Shown piece after piece: positions 1 through 9,300 of a DNA stretch of 28,742 nt (the first letter of the stretch is position 1; each line of letters starts with the position of its first letter). The notes beneath the pieces were generated by a model. It was not told the DNA's origin. It saw nothing but the letters and a program-made list of their open reading frames with translations, and ran no database searches. Both the position numbers and the translations under genes were made by a program. Source of the DNA: Euryarchaeota archaeon UBA462 (lineage in GTDB: Archaea > Thermoplasmatota > Poseidoniia > Poseidoniales > Thalassarchaeaceae); the NCBI GenBank assembly GCA_002506755.1, contig DAYD01000021.1:1-28742 (forward strand), given 5' to 3'.

Positions 1-194
1 GTAGTTGGGACTAGTGAGTATCTTTTCTCAACCATCTTAGGCCACTCATTAGCATCCAGTTCCACATGATCATGCCAATTTTCAGGATCCGGAAATGTCC
101 TCAGGGGCCCATCCGAACCTTCCGATTTCTTTCTGTCTAGGTTAGGGATTATTCTCAATCTCTGAGCTATGTTTTCGATAAACGTCCTAGGCAT
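1..194 (-). CDS. Probable molybdopterin oxidoreductase catalytic subunit, N-terminal fragment
   Basis: Only the first 64 codons lie in the window; the gene continues beyond the left edge. The ATG at 194 is 9 bases after the stop of the upstream iron-sulfur/NrfD gene, so the two are very likely co-transcribed. The visible residues contain the segments PENWHDHVELDANEWP and EKRYSLVPT. From memory, these resemble the leader just ahead of the first cysteine motif in molybdopterin-dependent oxidoreductases that travel with NrfD-fused iron-sulfur subunits. No cofactor ligand is visible because the fragment ends before the cysteine motif would be expected. The identity is therefore an inference from the leader and from the neighbour, which is exactly the electron-transfer and membrane subunit such an enzyme needs. 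The substrate cannot be assigned. Confidence 0.6.
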   Translation of the reverse strand, partial: MPRTFIENIAQRLRIIPNLDRKKSEGSDGPLRTFPDPENWHDHVELDANEWPKMVEKRYSLVPT

Positions 195-203
195 TCTATT
201 CCC

Positions 204-1616
204 TCACAAAAGTGGCTCCATCTGAGGCTTTTTCACCAGGCTATTGTCATGCATCAGTACTGCAGTAAGTGTTAGCACCCCAAGTCCAATTGCCACTGGG
301 TCATTGGTTGCAATGGGGATGAATACTGCGGTACCGATTACTAGAGTCTCAAGGAGAAACTTTGCTGGCAGTAGGGAATCTTCGGACCATGATCTCCCCT
401 TTGCTTGCATCAGAAGCCAAGCGGTGTAAACCCCGGTAAGAGTTGCAAGTGGAAATCCGGGTATAGCTAGATATGTGAGTAAAGACCTATCCAGATCTAG
501 GATTAAAACAACGGCGCTTGCTCCTAATATGGCACCATATCCCGAGAGGATGAATGCCCCCTTAACCAACCAGGAATCCCAGTTCGGACGCAATAGAACA
601 TACAGGAATCTCTCTGGCCTATCCAAGTCCATGACTAACAAAAGTCCGGTTATTGCGAGAAAGATAATCCCGATGCCAATAGTCACCGCCCAAAGCGAAT
701 CAGTCATTTCAACCAGTCCAAGCAGCATGGAAATTACTGCGATGGCGTAAGTACCAGAACTAATTCCTTTGGTCCAAATGTAAGTTGTCACCTCCCATCC
801 CCAGAGGACTCCCTTGCTGGGCTGGTCGTAACTTCTCTTAGCATCGTTGCCATCATCAGCAAGCCTCTCCATTACATCTCTGATGATTGCTTGGTCCCTT
901 GGTGCAGATTGTTTTGCCTTCTTCTCTAGTGCTAGCTGTACTATCATGGATGTCGTGTCCGCTTCCTCAAGGCGTGACTCAGCATATTTAGCGAAATGAC
1001 CAACCCCAAAAGCCTGCTCTGTCCACATTCCCGAACCAGTTATTTCTGTGGCCAACGGATCTAGCATTTCTTCGCTAGCCTCGATATAGAAAACGTTGGG
1101 TTTAGCCCCAGAATCTGGCTTTCTCACTGTCGTGTTTTGAGTCGAAACAATTTGAGCAATCTTGGATTCTGGGTCATCAAGATCGCCAGAGACAATTGAC
1201 TCTGTAGGGCAGACTATTACGCACGCAGGCTCATAGGAGTGCTCTATTCTATGGGCGCAGTAGTTGCACTTAGCCGCCGTACCGTTATCAGGATCGATGT
1301 AAAGGGCATCATACGGGCAGGCCTGCATGCATGACTTGCACCCTATGCAACGATCATTATCGAAATCCACAATTCCATCTGATCTGTTGAATAGGGCAGT
1401 TGTCGGGCAGATTGTCGTACACGGCGAATCCTCGCAATGATTACATCTGTGCACGCTGAATTCACGGGTCGAATCTGGATAAGTCCCCTTTTCGATGTAC
1501 TTTACGTGGGTCCTATTGACTCCAATTGGCACATCATGCTCAGATTTGCATGCAACGGTGCATGCATGGCATCCTATGCATGTCCGGTTATCTATAACGA
1601 ACCCGAAGTTTGTCAT
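204..1616 (-). CDS. 4Fe-4S ferredoxin / NrfD membrane-anchor fusion subunit
   Basis: This 470-residue protein joins a DmsB/PsrB-like electron-transfer module to a NrfD/PsrC-like membrane module. Residues 13-136 hold sixteen cysteines in four groups (C13/16/19/23, C58/61/66/70, C90/93/96/100, C117/120/132/136), enough for four [4Fe-4S] clusters. From about residue 287 there are six hydrophobic segments (roughly 287-305, 309-329, 350-373, 379-403, 417-437, 440-456), with the NrfD-like MDLDRPERF segment between the second and third. It should pass electrons between membrane quinone and the molybdoenzyme encoded next. The frame is open up to 1703, but I chose the ATG at 1616 because GGAGGGG sits 6 bases upstream and the protein then begins just before the first cluster. 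The longer form would also overlap the TraB gene. Confidence 0.85.
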   Translation of the reverse strand: MTNFGFVIDNRTCIGCHACTVACKSEHDVPIGVNRTHVKYIEKGTYPDSTREFSVHRCNHCEDSPCTTICPTTALFNRSDGIVDFDNDRCIGCKSCMQACPYDALYIDPDNGTAAKCNYCAHRIEHSYEPACVIVCPTESIVSGDLDDPESKIAQIVSTQNTTVRKPDSGAKPNVFYIEASEEMLDPLATEITGSGMWTEQAFGVGHFAKYAESRLEEADTTSMIVQLALEKKAKQSAPRDQAIIRDVMERLADDGNDAKRSYDQPSKGVLWGWEVTTYIWTKGISSGTYAIAVISMLLGLVEMTDSLWAVTIGIGIIFLAITGLLLVMDLDRPERFLYVLLRPNWDSWLVKGAFILSGYGAILGASAVVLILDLDRSLLTYLAIPGFPLATLTGVYTAWLLMQAKGRSWSEDSLLPAKFLLETLVIGTAVFIPIATNDPVAIGLGVLTLTAVLMHDNSLVKKPQMEPLL

Positions 1617-1622
1617 CTGTGA

Positions 1623-1629
1623 CCCCTCC
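1623..1629 (-). promoter_or_regulatory. Shine-Dalgarno site fixing the start of the iron-sulfur/NrfD gene
   Basis: GGAGGGG on the minus strand lies 6 bases before the ATG at 1616. An in-frame ATG at 1631 overlaps this motif and so cannot use it. Confidence 0.7.
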
Positions 1630-1657
1630 ATGCGTTGGTAGTGGTAAATTGTTCGTG

Positions 1658-2821
1658 TCACCCAATCAGTAATTCGTAAAATATGGTTGACCCCGCAAGC
1701 CATGCTCCGACCATAGAACCAATATTTCCCATTGCGGTGACCATGAGAACTCTCCCGACTCTATTTTTCCAAAAAAGAGACACTTCGTCTAATGCTAAGA
1801 AATCCTGTGCGTCTTTGCCTGTCGGAGATGCAACCTTTAGCTGCGTATATCCAGCAAACCATCCTGCAGCTAGTGTGGGGTTGAGTGAGGTTATTGGCGA
1901 AGCGACTGCCCCAACTATGATTGCGAGAGGATGACCTCTGGCCAACAGGACACCTAAACCAGCCAATATTGCGTTCAGGACAATCCAAGTCTTTGCAGTT
2001 TCCAATATAGTTTCGAACTCTCCATTGTAAGCCATCCATCCGACTGCGCCAAATAGGAAGAGGGGGATTGCCGCCATCAGGATCTTTGGCCACACTGATT
2101 TACTCGGTTGCTCGGACAGTTCAGCCAATCTGGAGGTAATTTCCAGAGGCGGCTCCTTTAGGTTATTTGCCACACCGGGAAGATGACCGGCCCCTACAAC
2201 TGCGAGAATCTTGCCTTTTCCCCTTATCTGTTGAATTCTCCCTGCTAGAAATGAATCCCTTTCGTCAATCAATACCTCGCCGGCTCGGGGGGCCACTTCT
2301 CTGGCTTCTTCCATCATCTTGCTTAGCAAATCGGAGTCTCCCAGAACATCATCTATGGAAAAATCATCTTCCTCTTCCTCCCAGAGTAGCGTGTTAATTA
2401 CCCTCCATTTCTCTCGAAAACCCATTCTGTGCCATGCCCTTCTAAGTGTGATAACCACGTCTCGGTCAATCATTTCAACAGGGATATCTGATTCCTCAGC
2501 TGCCTTCACCGCCGCGAGCAATTCTGCTCCGGGCTTCTCACCCGTCGAAATGCCCATCCTCCTCTGCTGACTCGCCAAGGCAGATTGAAGCAAGATCATC
2601 AGAGACCTTCCTTCATTAATTATTTTCAACAAATCCTCCGAGTCCAAAGACTCAGGCTCAGTGAGGGCCTTCAATCTTGACTGGCAAAGCTCGACAGCTA
2701 CCACTTCGGGCCCCCAATCCTCAATCTGTGATTTCACTAGATCAACCGATTCGCTACTTATGTGGGCGGTTCCCAAAATCCTCAATTTTTCATCGATGTC
2801 AATTATGTTCTTGTTTTCCAT
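1658..2821 (-). CDS. TraB/PrgY-family membrane protein
   Basis: This 387-residue protein belongs to the TraB (pheromone-shutdown-like) family found in archaea, some bacteria and eukaryotes. The soluble N-terminal part carries the GTAH motif (17-20), VAVELC (41-46), a DERD segment (187-190) and GAGHLPG (210-216). These are the conserved blocks that relate the family to the EreA/ChaN/TIKI putative hydrolase superfamily. The C-terminal third has about four hydrophobic helices (near 246-263, 279-295, 299-316 and 357-377). The in vivo substrate of archaeal members is unknown. The gene starts 6 bases after the folP stop, and that stop lies inside its TGAGGTGA ribosome-binding site, so the two genes are translationally coupled. 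Nothing in the sequence shows a functional link to folate. Confidence 0.85.
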   Translation of the reverse strand: MENKNIIDIDEKLRILGTAHISSESVDLVKSQIEDWGPEVVAVELCQSRLKALTEPESLDSEDLLKIINEGRSLMILLQSALASQQRRMGISTGEKPGAELLAAVKAAEESDIPVEMIDRDVVITLRRAWHRMGFREKWRVINTLLWEEEEDDFSIDDVLGDSDLLSKMMEEAREVAPRAGEVLIDERDSFLAGRIQQIRGKGKILAVVGAGHLPGVANNLKEPPLEITSRLAELSEQPSKSVWPKILMAAIPLFLFGAVGWMAYNGEFETILETAKTWIVLNAILAGLGVLLARGHPLAIIVGAVASPITSLNPTLAAGWFAGYTQLKVASPTGKDAQDFLALDEVSLFWKNRVGRVLMVTAMGNIGSMVGAWLAGSTIFYELLIG

Positions 2822-2827
2822 AATTGT

Positions 2828-3661
2828 TCACCTCAGAGATTTCATGGCAGAAAACAAGTCTTTGTGTTCGGCCACATCATGTACTCTAACAATATCAACG
2901 CCCTTTTCTGGAGATCTTGCAGCAATACCTAGGGTACCGGCAAGTCTCTCATTGCTCTTTTTCCTACCAAGAAGATCGCCAAACATGCTCTTCCTGCTTA
3001 CGCCCCACATCAAGCTCATTTCCTTATTCGGCATGATATCCCTTCCCGACGACAATAATTCTAGGTTATGCTCTAATTTCTTACCGAATCCAATTCCTGG
3101 ATCAACAACCAATCGAGAAGGCTCAATTCCTAAATTAGTTAATTTCGAGGTTGCGTGGGAAAGAAAATCCCTAACTTCAGAAACAACATCCTCGTATTGA
3201 GGATTATACTGCATGTTCTCCGGAAGCCCCTTCATATGCATCAAACAAATTGGGCAATCATAATCGGAAATTACCCCAATCATTTCAGGGTCACCCAATG
3301 AGGAGACATCATTGACCATATCGGCACCAACTGCCAGAGATTCACTGGCCACCAAGGACCTCCTCGTGTCTACCGATATGCAGATATCTGGCAGCTCATC
3401 TCTAATGCATTCTATTGCCGGAACTACTCTTGCTAATTCCTCTTCTTGACTCACGGATTTTGACCCCGGTCGAGTGGACTCCCCCCCTATATCAATCCAA
3501 TCAGCCCCTTCCTCAGACATCCTCAGGGCTCGGGACCTCACATCTTGAAGATCATGCGCCCTCGACCCCTCGTGAAATGAGTCCGGAGTGACATTAAGCA
3601 CTCCCATGATGAGTGGAAATCCACTATCACGGCGTTTTAGCATAGGTCGCCAGTCGGCCAT
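2828..3661 (-). CDS. folP: Dihydropteroate synthase
   Basis: This enzyme condenses dihydropterin pyrophosphate with p-aminobenzoate to give dihydropteroate, the committed step of folate synthesis. The 277-residue protein is full length for the family. It contains all the classical blocks in order: GVLNVTPDSF near residue 20, DIGGESTRPGS near 57, SVDTRRS, VNDVSS, LMHMKG, VDPGIGFGK, GVSRKS and a C-terminal RVHDV. These are true DHPS motifs rather than those of a distant methanopterin paralogue. A complete DHPS implies use of folate-type C1 carriers. The ATG at 3661 lies 27 bases from the centre of a TATA-like element and has no clear ribosome-binding site, so the transcript is probably leaderless. 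A second ATG at 3643 is possible but less well placed. Confidence 0.95.
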   Translation of the reverse strand: MADWRPMLKRRDSGFPLIMGVLNVTPDSFHEGSRAHDLQDVRSRALRMSEEGADWIDIGGESTRPGSKSVSQEEELARVVPAIECIRDELPDICISVDTRRSLVASESLAVGADMVNDVSSLGDPEMIGVISDYDCPICLMHMKGLPENMQYNPQYEDVVSEVRDFLSHATSKLTNLGIEPSRLVVDPGIGFGKKLEHNLELLSSGRDIMPNKEMSLMWGVSRKSMFGDLLGRKKSNERLAGTLGIAARSPEKGVDIVRVHDVAEHKDLFSAMKSLR

Positions 3662-3683
3662 CTAACCTTCGCAAACGACGATT

Positions 3684-3692
3684 GCTTTATGA
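3684..3692. promoter_or_regulatory. Shared, possibly bidirectional TATA element
   Basis: The 54-base divergent gap contains one AT-rich box, GCTTTATGA. Its centre is 27 bases from the minus-strand ATG at 3661 and 28 bases from the plus-strand ATG at 3716. Both distances fit an archaeal TATA box driving transcripts that begin at the start codon. I see no second TATA-like element in the gap. Confidence 0.5.
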
Positions 3693-3715
3693 TGTGACCG
3701 AGGGGCAATCGGGCG

Positions 3716-4366
3716 ATGGTTCAGGGTCACGATGATTCTCAGGATCTCACTGATGCCAATATGCCTGGCGATTCTAAGGCAGAAAACGACCCAGAGACGT
3801 TATTTATTTTGGACTCTATTGTTCAGAGGTTAAAGCCCCGCGATGCCCACCATGTAAGGGACATGATTACCCAAAGGGCAAGAACATCTGGGGCCTTGTT
3901 CATCTCGAGTGCTCTATGGTGGTGGATAGCAGTAAGCAAAGGTTCCGAAACCATCCAAGAATCCGGAAATATTCCTGAATCTATCCTAGGTTCATTCGAC
4001 TTCTCAACTATCAGTCTCATTGTTCCTCTACTGGTCGTAGTCGCCACCCTTTTCACAGGTATTGGAAGGGAGAGGGGCAACGCGACAATGTCTCAAATTG
4101 GGGGTGGATTGGCAGTTTTGGCCATATTTTACATCATTGAGCCAGTATTGATGCACTTCGGCGATCTGGGCGGTGATGCCTTATTCGCCACCGGCAGGGT
4201 ACTCGTCCTAGCAGTAATGGTCGGATTCGCTTCCCACATGATGTTTGATGCTCTCCTATTACAATGGGTTAGAGCCAGCATGCTGAACATGGGGCTAGAG
4301 GGTTTTCCTTCAATGGAACCAGACTCTTTTGAGGGTCAGGCTGATGAGGCCCCCCCCTACGCGTAA
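3716..4366 (+). CDS. Four-helix membrane protein of unknown function
   Basis: I do not recognise this 216-residue protein. The first 55 residues are soluble and acidic, with a charged stretch (about 38-56) that could be a helix. Four hydrophobic segments follow near 58-74 (containing three consecutive tryptophans), 98-116, 128-146 and 157-178. The C-terminal tail is short and acidic and ends in PPYA. No catalytic motif is visible. The ATG at 3716 lies 28 bases from the shared TATA-like element. The stop is 3 bases ahead of the aTrm56 start, so it is probably the first gene of an aTrm56-(carAB) transcription unit. Confidence 0.75.
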   Translation: MVQGHDDSQDLTDANMPGDSKAENDPETLFILDSIVQRLKPRDAHHVRDMITQRARTSGALFISSALWWWIAVSKGSETIQESGNIPESILGSFDFSTISLIVPLLVVVATLFTGIGRERGNATMSQIGGGLAVLAIFYIIEPVLMHFGDLGGDALFATGRVLVLAVMVGFASHMMFDALLLQWVRASMLNMGLEGFPSMEPDSFEGQADEAPPYA

Positions 4367-4369
4367 ACC

Positions 4370-4933
4370 ATGGGTGTGGGAAGTTCAGGGAAGGTATCAG
4401 TCCTCAGACTAGGACACAGAAGAGATAGGGATAAGAGAATAACATCCCATTTGGGGCTCACGGCCAGAGCATTTGGGGCAGATGAGGTTATTCTTTCTGG
4501 AGATGAAGACAGCTCGGCACTGGAAACTTGGGAGTCAGTTACTCAGAGATTCGGGGGGAGATTCACTAGCAGGTATGAGTCAAAACCACTCAAGTTTCTA
4601 AAGAAACTCTCAGAATCACAAGAAGTCACAATAGTACACCTAACCATGTACGGAGAACCTTGGAGGGAGGCAATAAAGTCGATTTCTACTGATAAATCGG
4701 TGATGGTGGTTGTTGGCGGGACAAAGGTCCCTTCAGAGGTTTTTCAGTTATCTCACGTTAACATTTCTGTTGGAAACCAACCTCACTCTGAAGTATCGGC
4801 ACTGGCCGTATTTTTGGACTCTTGGATAGGTCCGATCGATGAATCTTCAAAGTTTTCTGGTGCTCGTATCAAAGTCCACCCCTCAGCTAGAAATAAGCAC
4901 GTCATTAACGAGCAAGAAGAGCATCATTCCTAG
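4370..4933 (+). CDS. trm56: tRNA (cytidine(56)-2'-O)-methyltransferase, aTrm56 family
   Basis: This archaeal SPOUT-class enzyme methylates the ribose of C56 in the T-loop of tRNA using S-adenosylmethionine. The 187 residues match the family closely. There is an N-terminal VLRLGHRRDRDKRITSHLGL block (residues about 11-30), LTARAFGADE, a central VHLTMYG (about 90-96), the VVGGTKVP loop (about 113-120), and the GNQPHSEVSALAVFLD block (about 134-149) that forms part of the knotted cofactor site. Length is typical. The gene starts 3 bases after the preceding membrane-protein gene and ends 24 bases before carA. It is a strong archaeal marker. Confidence 0.92.
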   Translation: MGVGSSGKVSVLRLGHRRDRDKRITSHLGLTARAFGADEVILSGDEDSSALETWESVTQRFGGRFTSRYESKPLKFLKKLSESQEVTIVHLTMYGEPWREAIKSISTDKSVMVVVGGTKVPSEVFQLSHVNISVGNQPHSEVSALAVFLDSWIGPIDESSKFSGARIKVHPSARNKHVINEQEEHHS

Positions 4934-4957
4934 AAATTTGAATCCCTATTTCACTGA

Positions 4958-6322
4958 ATGATTAAGAGTCGCACTTGGGCAGCGTTGCTGATGTCGAGGA
5001 GTTCAGCAGCCGGGGGCTTCTGCCCCGGCGCTGGCGTAAGGGGCGTAAAAGATCCTCCATCTTTTCCCGATGCAGCCGACTCCCTCCTTGATTCCAGAGG
5101 TTCTGAGCAACCCAGTGGGTCCCGGGGTATCCTCCTTCTTGCCGACGGAACTAGGTTTGAGGGTCAACTTTTCGGCGCCGAGGAGATTGCTGAAGGCGAG
5201 TTGGTATTCACTACTGGAATGTGCGGTTATCAAGAGAGTCTTACCGACCCCTCATTCGCAGGACAGGTTCTCACTTTCACGTATCCCCTTCTGGGGAATT
5301 ATGGGATTATTCCAGGAATTTCGGAGTCATCATCAGTTCATCCTAGAGGTGTGGTTTGCAAACAGCATATGGCTTTCCCCGATCACCGACACTCCGTAGG
5401 GAGCATCCACGATCTTCTAGTCACACACAATATTCCAGGGATAGAGGGTGTCGACACTAGAGCCCTGACCAGAAGGGTCAGAGAGCACGGGACCCTTCTC
5501 TGTGTTTTTGGGCCGCTTGAAAGATTGGAAGAGATGGAAGTTATTCTCTCCGAAATTACCCCTCCAGATAAGGAGGACTTGGTCGCTGAAGTAACTTGTG
5601 AACGACCTGTACTCCTTAATCCCGGGGCTAGAGATGAGAAAGGAGCCCAACTGCCAAGATTGGCAGCAATAGATTGTGGAATAAAGCACAATATATTGAG
5701 AGAATTATGCTCTAGATTTGAGGTTGTTTGGTGTCCGGCTACTATGCCCATGGAAGAGATAACGAGAGATTGGTCGCCCGACGCCATCTTCGCATCTAAT
5801 GGACCAGGTGATCCTGCACATTCTGGAGCCGCCACAGATGCAAGGAGGACCTTGGCTTCAGCAGTTAGGCTTGGAATGCCTGTGATGGGCATCTGCTTAG
5901 GGCACCAATTGATGGGTTTGGCCGCTGGCCTTAGGACTTACAAGCTAAGATATGGGCACAGAGGGTCTAACCAACCAGTAATGGATCTAGAGACCGGTAG
6001 AGTCTACATCACCAGTCAAAACCATGGTTTCGCAGTGGAGGACCCAGTCAAAGGTATGCTGGCCCCACACCCAAGCGGAACTTGCTCCGAAGAGTCTGAA
6101 AACGTACTCGGGGCCGACTTCAAAGTTAGGCACGTAAACTCAAATGACGGAACTGTGGAAGGCCTAGATCTTCTCGACAAACCCGCATTTACAGTCCAGT
6201 TCCACCCTGAGTCTTGTCCGGGACCACATGATGCTTCCCCACTCTTTGATAGATTCCAAGATATGGTGAATCAATACCTTGACTCTTCCAAACCAGAAAT
6301 CGCCTCAAGAGGGGAATCCTGA
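4958..6322 (+). CDS. carA: Carbamoyl-phosphate synthase small (glutaminase) subunit with N-terminal extension
   Basis: CarA hydrolyses glutamine and feeds ammonia to CarB for carbamoyl phosphate synthesis (pyrimidines and arginine). The N-terminal CPSase domain begins near residue 57 (ILLLADGTRFEG). The class I amidotransferase domain follows, with the nucleophile elbow GICLGHQ (C313) and the HPE motif (H416, E418). The protein is 454 residues, longer than the usual 360-390, because of about 56 extra residues at the N-terminus. No ATG, GTG or TTG in frame occurs between 4991 and the start of the domain. The start must therefore be at or upstream of the ATG at 4991, and 4958 is the outermost ATG. 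Neither has a clear ribosome-binding site. The extension is GC-rich and holds a strong hairpin. The stop overlaps the carB start (TGATG). Confidence 0.9.
   Translation: MIKSRTWAALLMSRSSAAGGFCPGAGVRGVKDPPSFPDAADSLLDSRGSEQPSGSRGILLLADGTRFEGQLFGAEEIAEGELVFTTGMCGYQESLTDPSFAGQVLTFTYPLLGNYGIIPGISESSSVHPRGVVCKQHMAFPDHRHSVGSIHDLLVTHNIPGIEGVDTRALTRRVREHGTLLCVFGPLERLEEMEVILSEITPPDKEDLVAEVTCERPVLLNPGARDEKGAQLPRLAAIDCGIKHNILRELCSRFEVVWCPATMPMEEITRDWSPDAIFASNGPGDPAHSGAATDARRTLASAVRLGMPVMGICLGHQLMGLAAGLRTYKLRYGHRGSNQPVMDLETGRVYITSQNHGFAVEDPVKGMLAPHPSGTCSEESENVLGADFKVRHVNSNDGTVEGLDLLDKPAFTVQFHPESCPGPHDASPLFDRFQDMVNQYLDSSKPEIASRGES
5009..5029 (+). repeat. GC-rich inverted repeat (hairpin) in the carA leader/extension
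   Basis: GCCGGGG and CCCCGGC form a perfect 7-bp stem around a 7-base loop. An alternative pairing with one bulged G gives an 8-bp stem and a TTCT loop. It is the strongest hairpin I noticed and lies 51 bases downstream of the proposed carA ATG, inside the non-conserved extension. It is not followed by a T-run, so it is not a typical terminator. Confidence 0.55.
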
Positions 6323-9300
6323 TGCCTCGAAGAGACGATATAGCCCGAATAATGATACTGGGTAGCGGTCCAATTCGAATAGGCCAAGCTGCTGAGTTCG
6401 ACTTCTCAGGATCTCAAGCCTGCAGGGCATTAAGATCAGATGGATATGAAGTAATTCTTGTAAACTCTAATCCAGCTACAATTCAGAATGATCCTGAGAT
6501 GGCTGACAAGATATACATCGAACCCCTCCTACCTGAGGTGGTCAAGAAAATCATGGAATCGGAAAAACCCGATGCACTTCTTGCCGGTATGGGTGGACAA
6601 ACTGCGCTAAATATTGCTTCAGCCTTAGCCAAAGACGGTACACTTGATGAGTTAGGCGTAGAGCTTATTGGTTGCAATTTAGCGGCGATAGACGAAGCTG
6701 AAGATCGCGACCTATTCAAGCGAGTATGTGAAGAGATAGATTTGCCAGTCTGCAAGGCATTGGCTTGTGATTCAATAGAAGAGGTAATTTCAGCTGCAGA
6801 AAAACTCGGGTCTTTCCCGCTATTGATAAGACCGGCTTTCACATTGGGAGGGCTTGGTGGCGGAACCGCATCAAATATGGGTGAGCTAGTTGAAATTGCA
6901 AGTCAAGGAATATTGCATTCTGCAATTGGTCAAGTCCTAATTGAAGAAAGCATACTTGGTTGGCAAGAACACGAATATGAGGTCATGAGGGATAGTTCTG
7001 ACAACGCAATTATTGTTTGCACCATGGAAAACATCGACCCAATGGGTGTGCACACCGGAGAATCGATCGTTGTTGCCCCTCAGCAGACTCTCTCTGATAT
7101 CGATCATCAGATGCTGAGAGATGCCGCGCTAAAGCTGATTAGAAGATTGAACATAAGAGGTGGTTGCAATGTCCAGTTTGCCATAGACCAATCTAATGGT
7201 GAATTCAGAGTAATAGAGGTCAATCCCAGAGTTTCTCGATCCTCGGCATTAGCCTCCAAGGCAACCGGCTATCCAATAGCCAGAATGGCAGCACTAATTG
7301 CCGTTGGCTATACTTTGGACGAGCTCCCAAATCCAATCACAGGAGAAGGTACAACAGCTGCATTCGAACCAACACTTGATTACTGCGTAGTTAAGATTCC
7401 CCGTTGGCCTTTTGATAAGTTTAGAACAGCAGATCGCAGAATCGGCACCTCAATGAAATCTACAGGAGAGGTCATGGCAATCGGCCGTTCATTCGAGGAG
7501 GCGTGTTTGAAGGCATGGGCAAGTCTAGAGTACGGCAAACCCCATCCCCGTCCACTGACAATGTCAGACGCATCAGATGGCGAGACCATGGATGAGAGGG
7601 CTTCGGAGAAACTTCCAGCTGCTCTGCTTGAAGACTGGCTGAGAATTCCTACAGATAGGAGACTGGGAGCAGTAATTGAGGCATTCAGGAGAGGATATTC
7701 TATCGAGGATGTTAGGGATTTAACTGGAGGGATGACTCGCTGGTTCCTTAGTAGATTTGAGAGTCTTGCTGCTATCGAAACAGAAATCAGAGCTGCAGGA
7801 GAAATAGGTATGAAGCCATCTGGAATCCCACAATCGGAGATGCGGTCATGGAAGGGGTCCGGTTTTACAGACCTACATATTGCCGACGCGCTTGCTGGAT
7901 TTCCTGAGGCAGGCTTCAAATCGCTACCTACTGGTCATAATGAAACCGCGGTCAGACTTAGGAGGCATGAACTGCGAATACACCCGAGGTACAGGATGGT
8001 TGACTCATGTGCCGCTGAGTTCGCCGCGGTGACTCCTTACTACTACTCTACCTACGAAGGGGGGGGAGCAGAATCAGGAGTGGATTATGTTCCGGGTCTA
8101 GCTTCTTCAGTGAAACAACGTATAGCAGTCGTAGGATCAGGCCCAATAAGGATAGGCCAGGGTATTGAATTCGATTATGGGTGTGTTCATGCTGCAGGAG
8201 CAATTCAAGACTTAGGGCATGAGGCAATTATTATCAATAATAATCCCGAAACCGTTTCTACAGATTTCGACACAAGCGATCGGCTGTACTTCGACCCTCT
8301 TACACTCGAGTCCGTTTCTGAAGTCTTGCTCAGAGAAGATGCAAACGGGATCTTGCTTCAATTTGGAGGTCAAACTGCAATCAATTTAGCCCTTCCATTA
8401 TCTAACGAAATGCCACACCTTTCCAGCATGGGTTTAGATTTGGTGATGGAGGGAACTTCTCCGGAGTCCGTTGATGAGGCCAGTGATAGGGAGAGGTTCG
8501 AAGAATTCGCACTCCGTTGTGGCCTTAGGATGCCGGATGGCGCCACAGCGACGTCTCCAGAGGGAGTCAGACAGGCGGCCAATGAAATAGGATATCCAGT
8601 ACTGATCAGACCTTCATATGTTCTCGGCGGCAGAGGAATGGAGATCTTGTCAAACTACAAACAACTAGAATCTTACATGAGGGATGCTTACCTAACTTCT
8701 GATAGGCCTTTATTGATAGACAAATATCTTGGAAACGCCATGGAGCTTGACGTGGATGCAGTTTGTGATGGGGAGGATGTCTTGGTCGGAGCAATTATGG
8801 AACATTTAGAGGAGGCAGGAATACACTCGGGAGATTCTACTTGTTTTATCCCGCCTCAGAATGTCCCAGATAAGATTCTGGAACAGGTTGAGGAATGGAC
8901 TCGAGTCATAGGTCTAGAGTTGGGAATTAGGGGTTGTTTCAATATCCAATTTGCAATTCATGATGATCTATTATATGTTCTCGAAGTCAACCCAAGAGGT
9001 TCGAGGACTTTCCCATTTGTAGCAAAATCTACAGGAATCCCACTTGCTAGAATTGCTGCAAGGGTGGCCCTCGGAGAAAGGTTGTCAGAATTGGATATTC
9101 CAGAAGCTCAAACAGAAGCAGTATGTGTAAAGGCACCTGTATTCCCATTCATCAAACTTAGGGGCTTGGATCCCGCTCCGGGTCCAGAAATGAAGTCAAC
9201 GGGAGAGGTCATGGGATCACATGTGAGGGCCTCCGCCGCCTATCTCAAAGCTCGTCTTGCAACTGAGCTACCAGTTCCTACTCAGGGAGGGGTATACATC

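Noticed and set aside
1617..1703. Upstream extension of the iron-sulfur/NrfD frame.
   Set aside because: It would overlap the TraB coding region by 46 bases and lacks a ribosome-binding site, whereas the ATG at 1616 has GGAGGGG at proper spacing.
2661..3200. A 179-codon plus-strand frame spanning the TraB/folP junction.
   Set aside because: Antisense to two well-identified genes and their ribosome-binding site, with no domain.
4961..5060. Possible tRNA or guide RNA gene around the GC-rich hairpin ahead of the CarA domain.
   Set aside because: No T-loop GTTCRA-type motif with a matching stem, no anticodon arm, and no exact C/D box pair on either strand. The frame is open throughout, so a coding extension is simpler.
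7380..7919. A 179-codon open frame on the minus strand inside carB.
   Set aside because: It lies wholly antisense to a conserved part of carB, has low-complexity Ser/Ala-rich composition and no recognisable domain; it is a by-product of carB codon usage.
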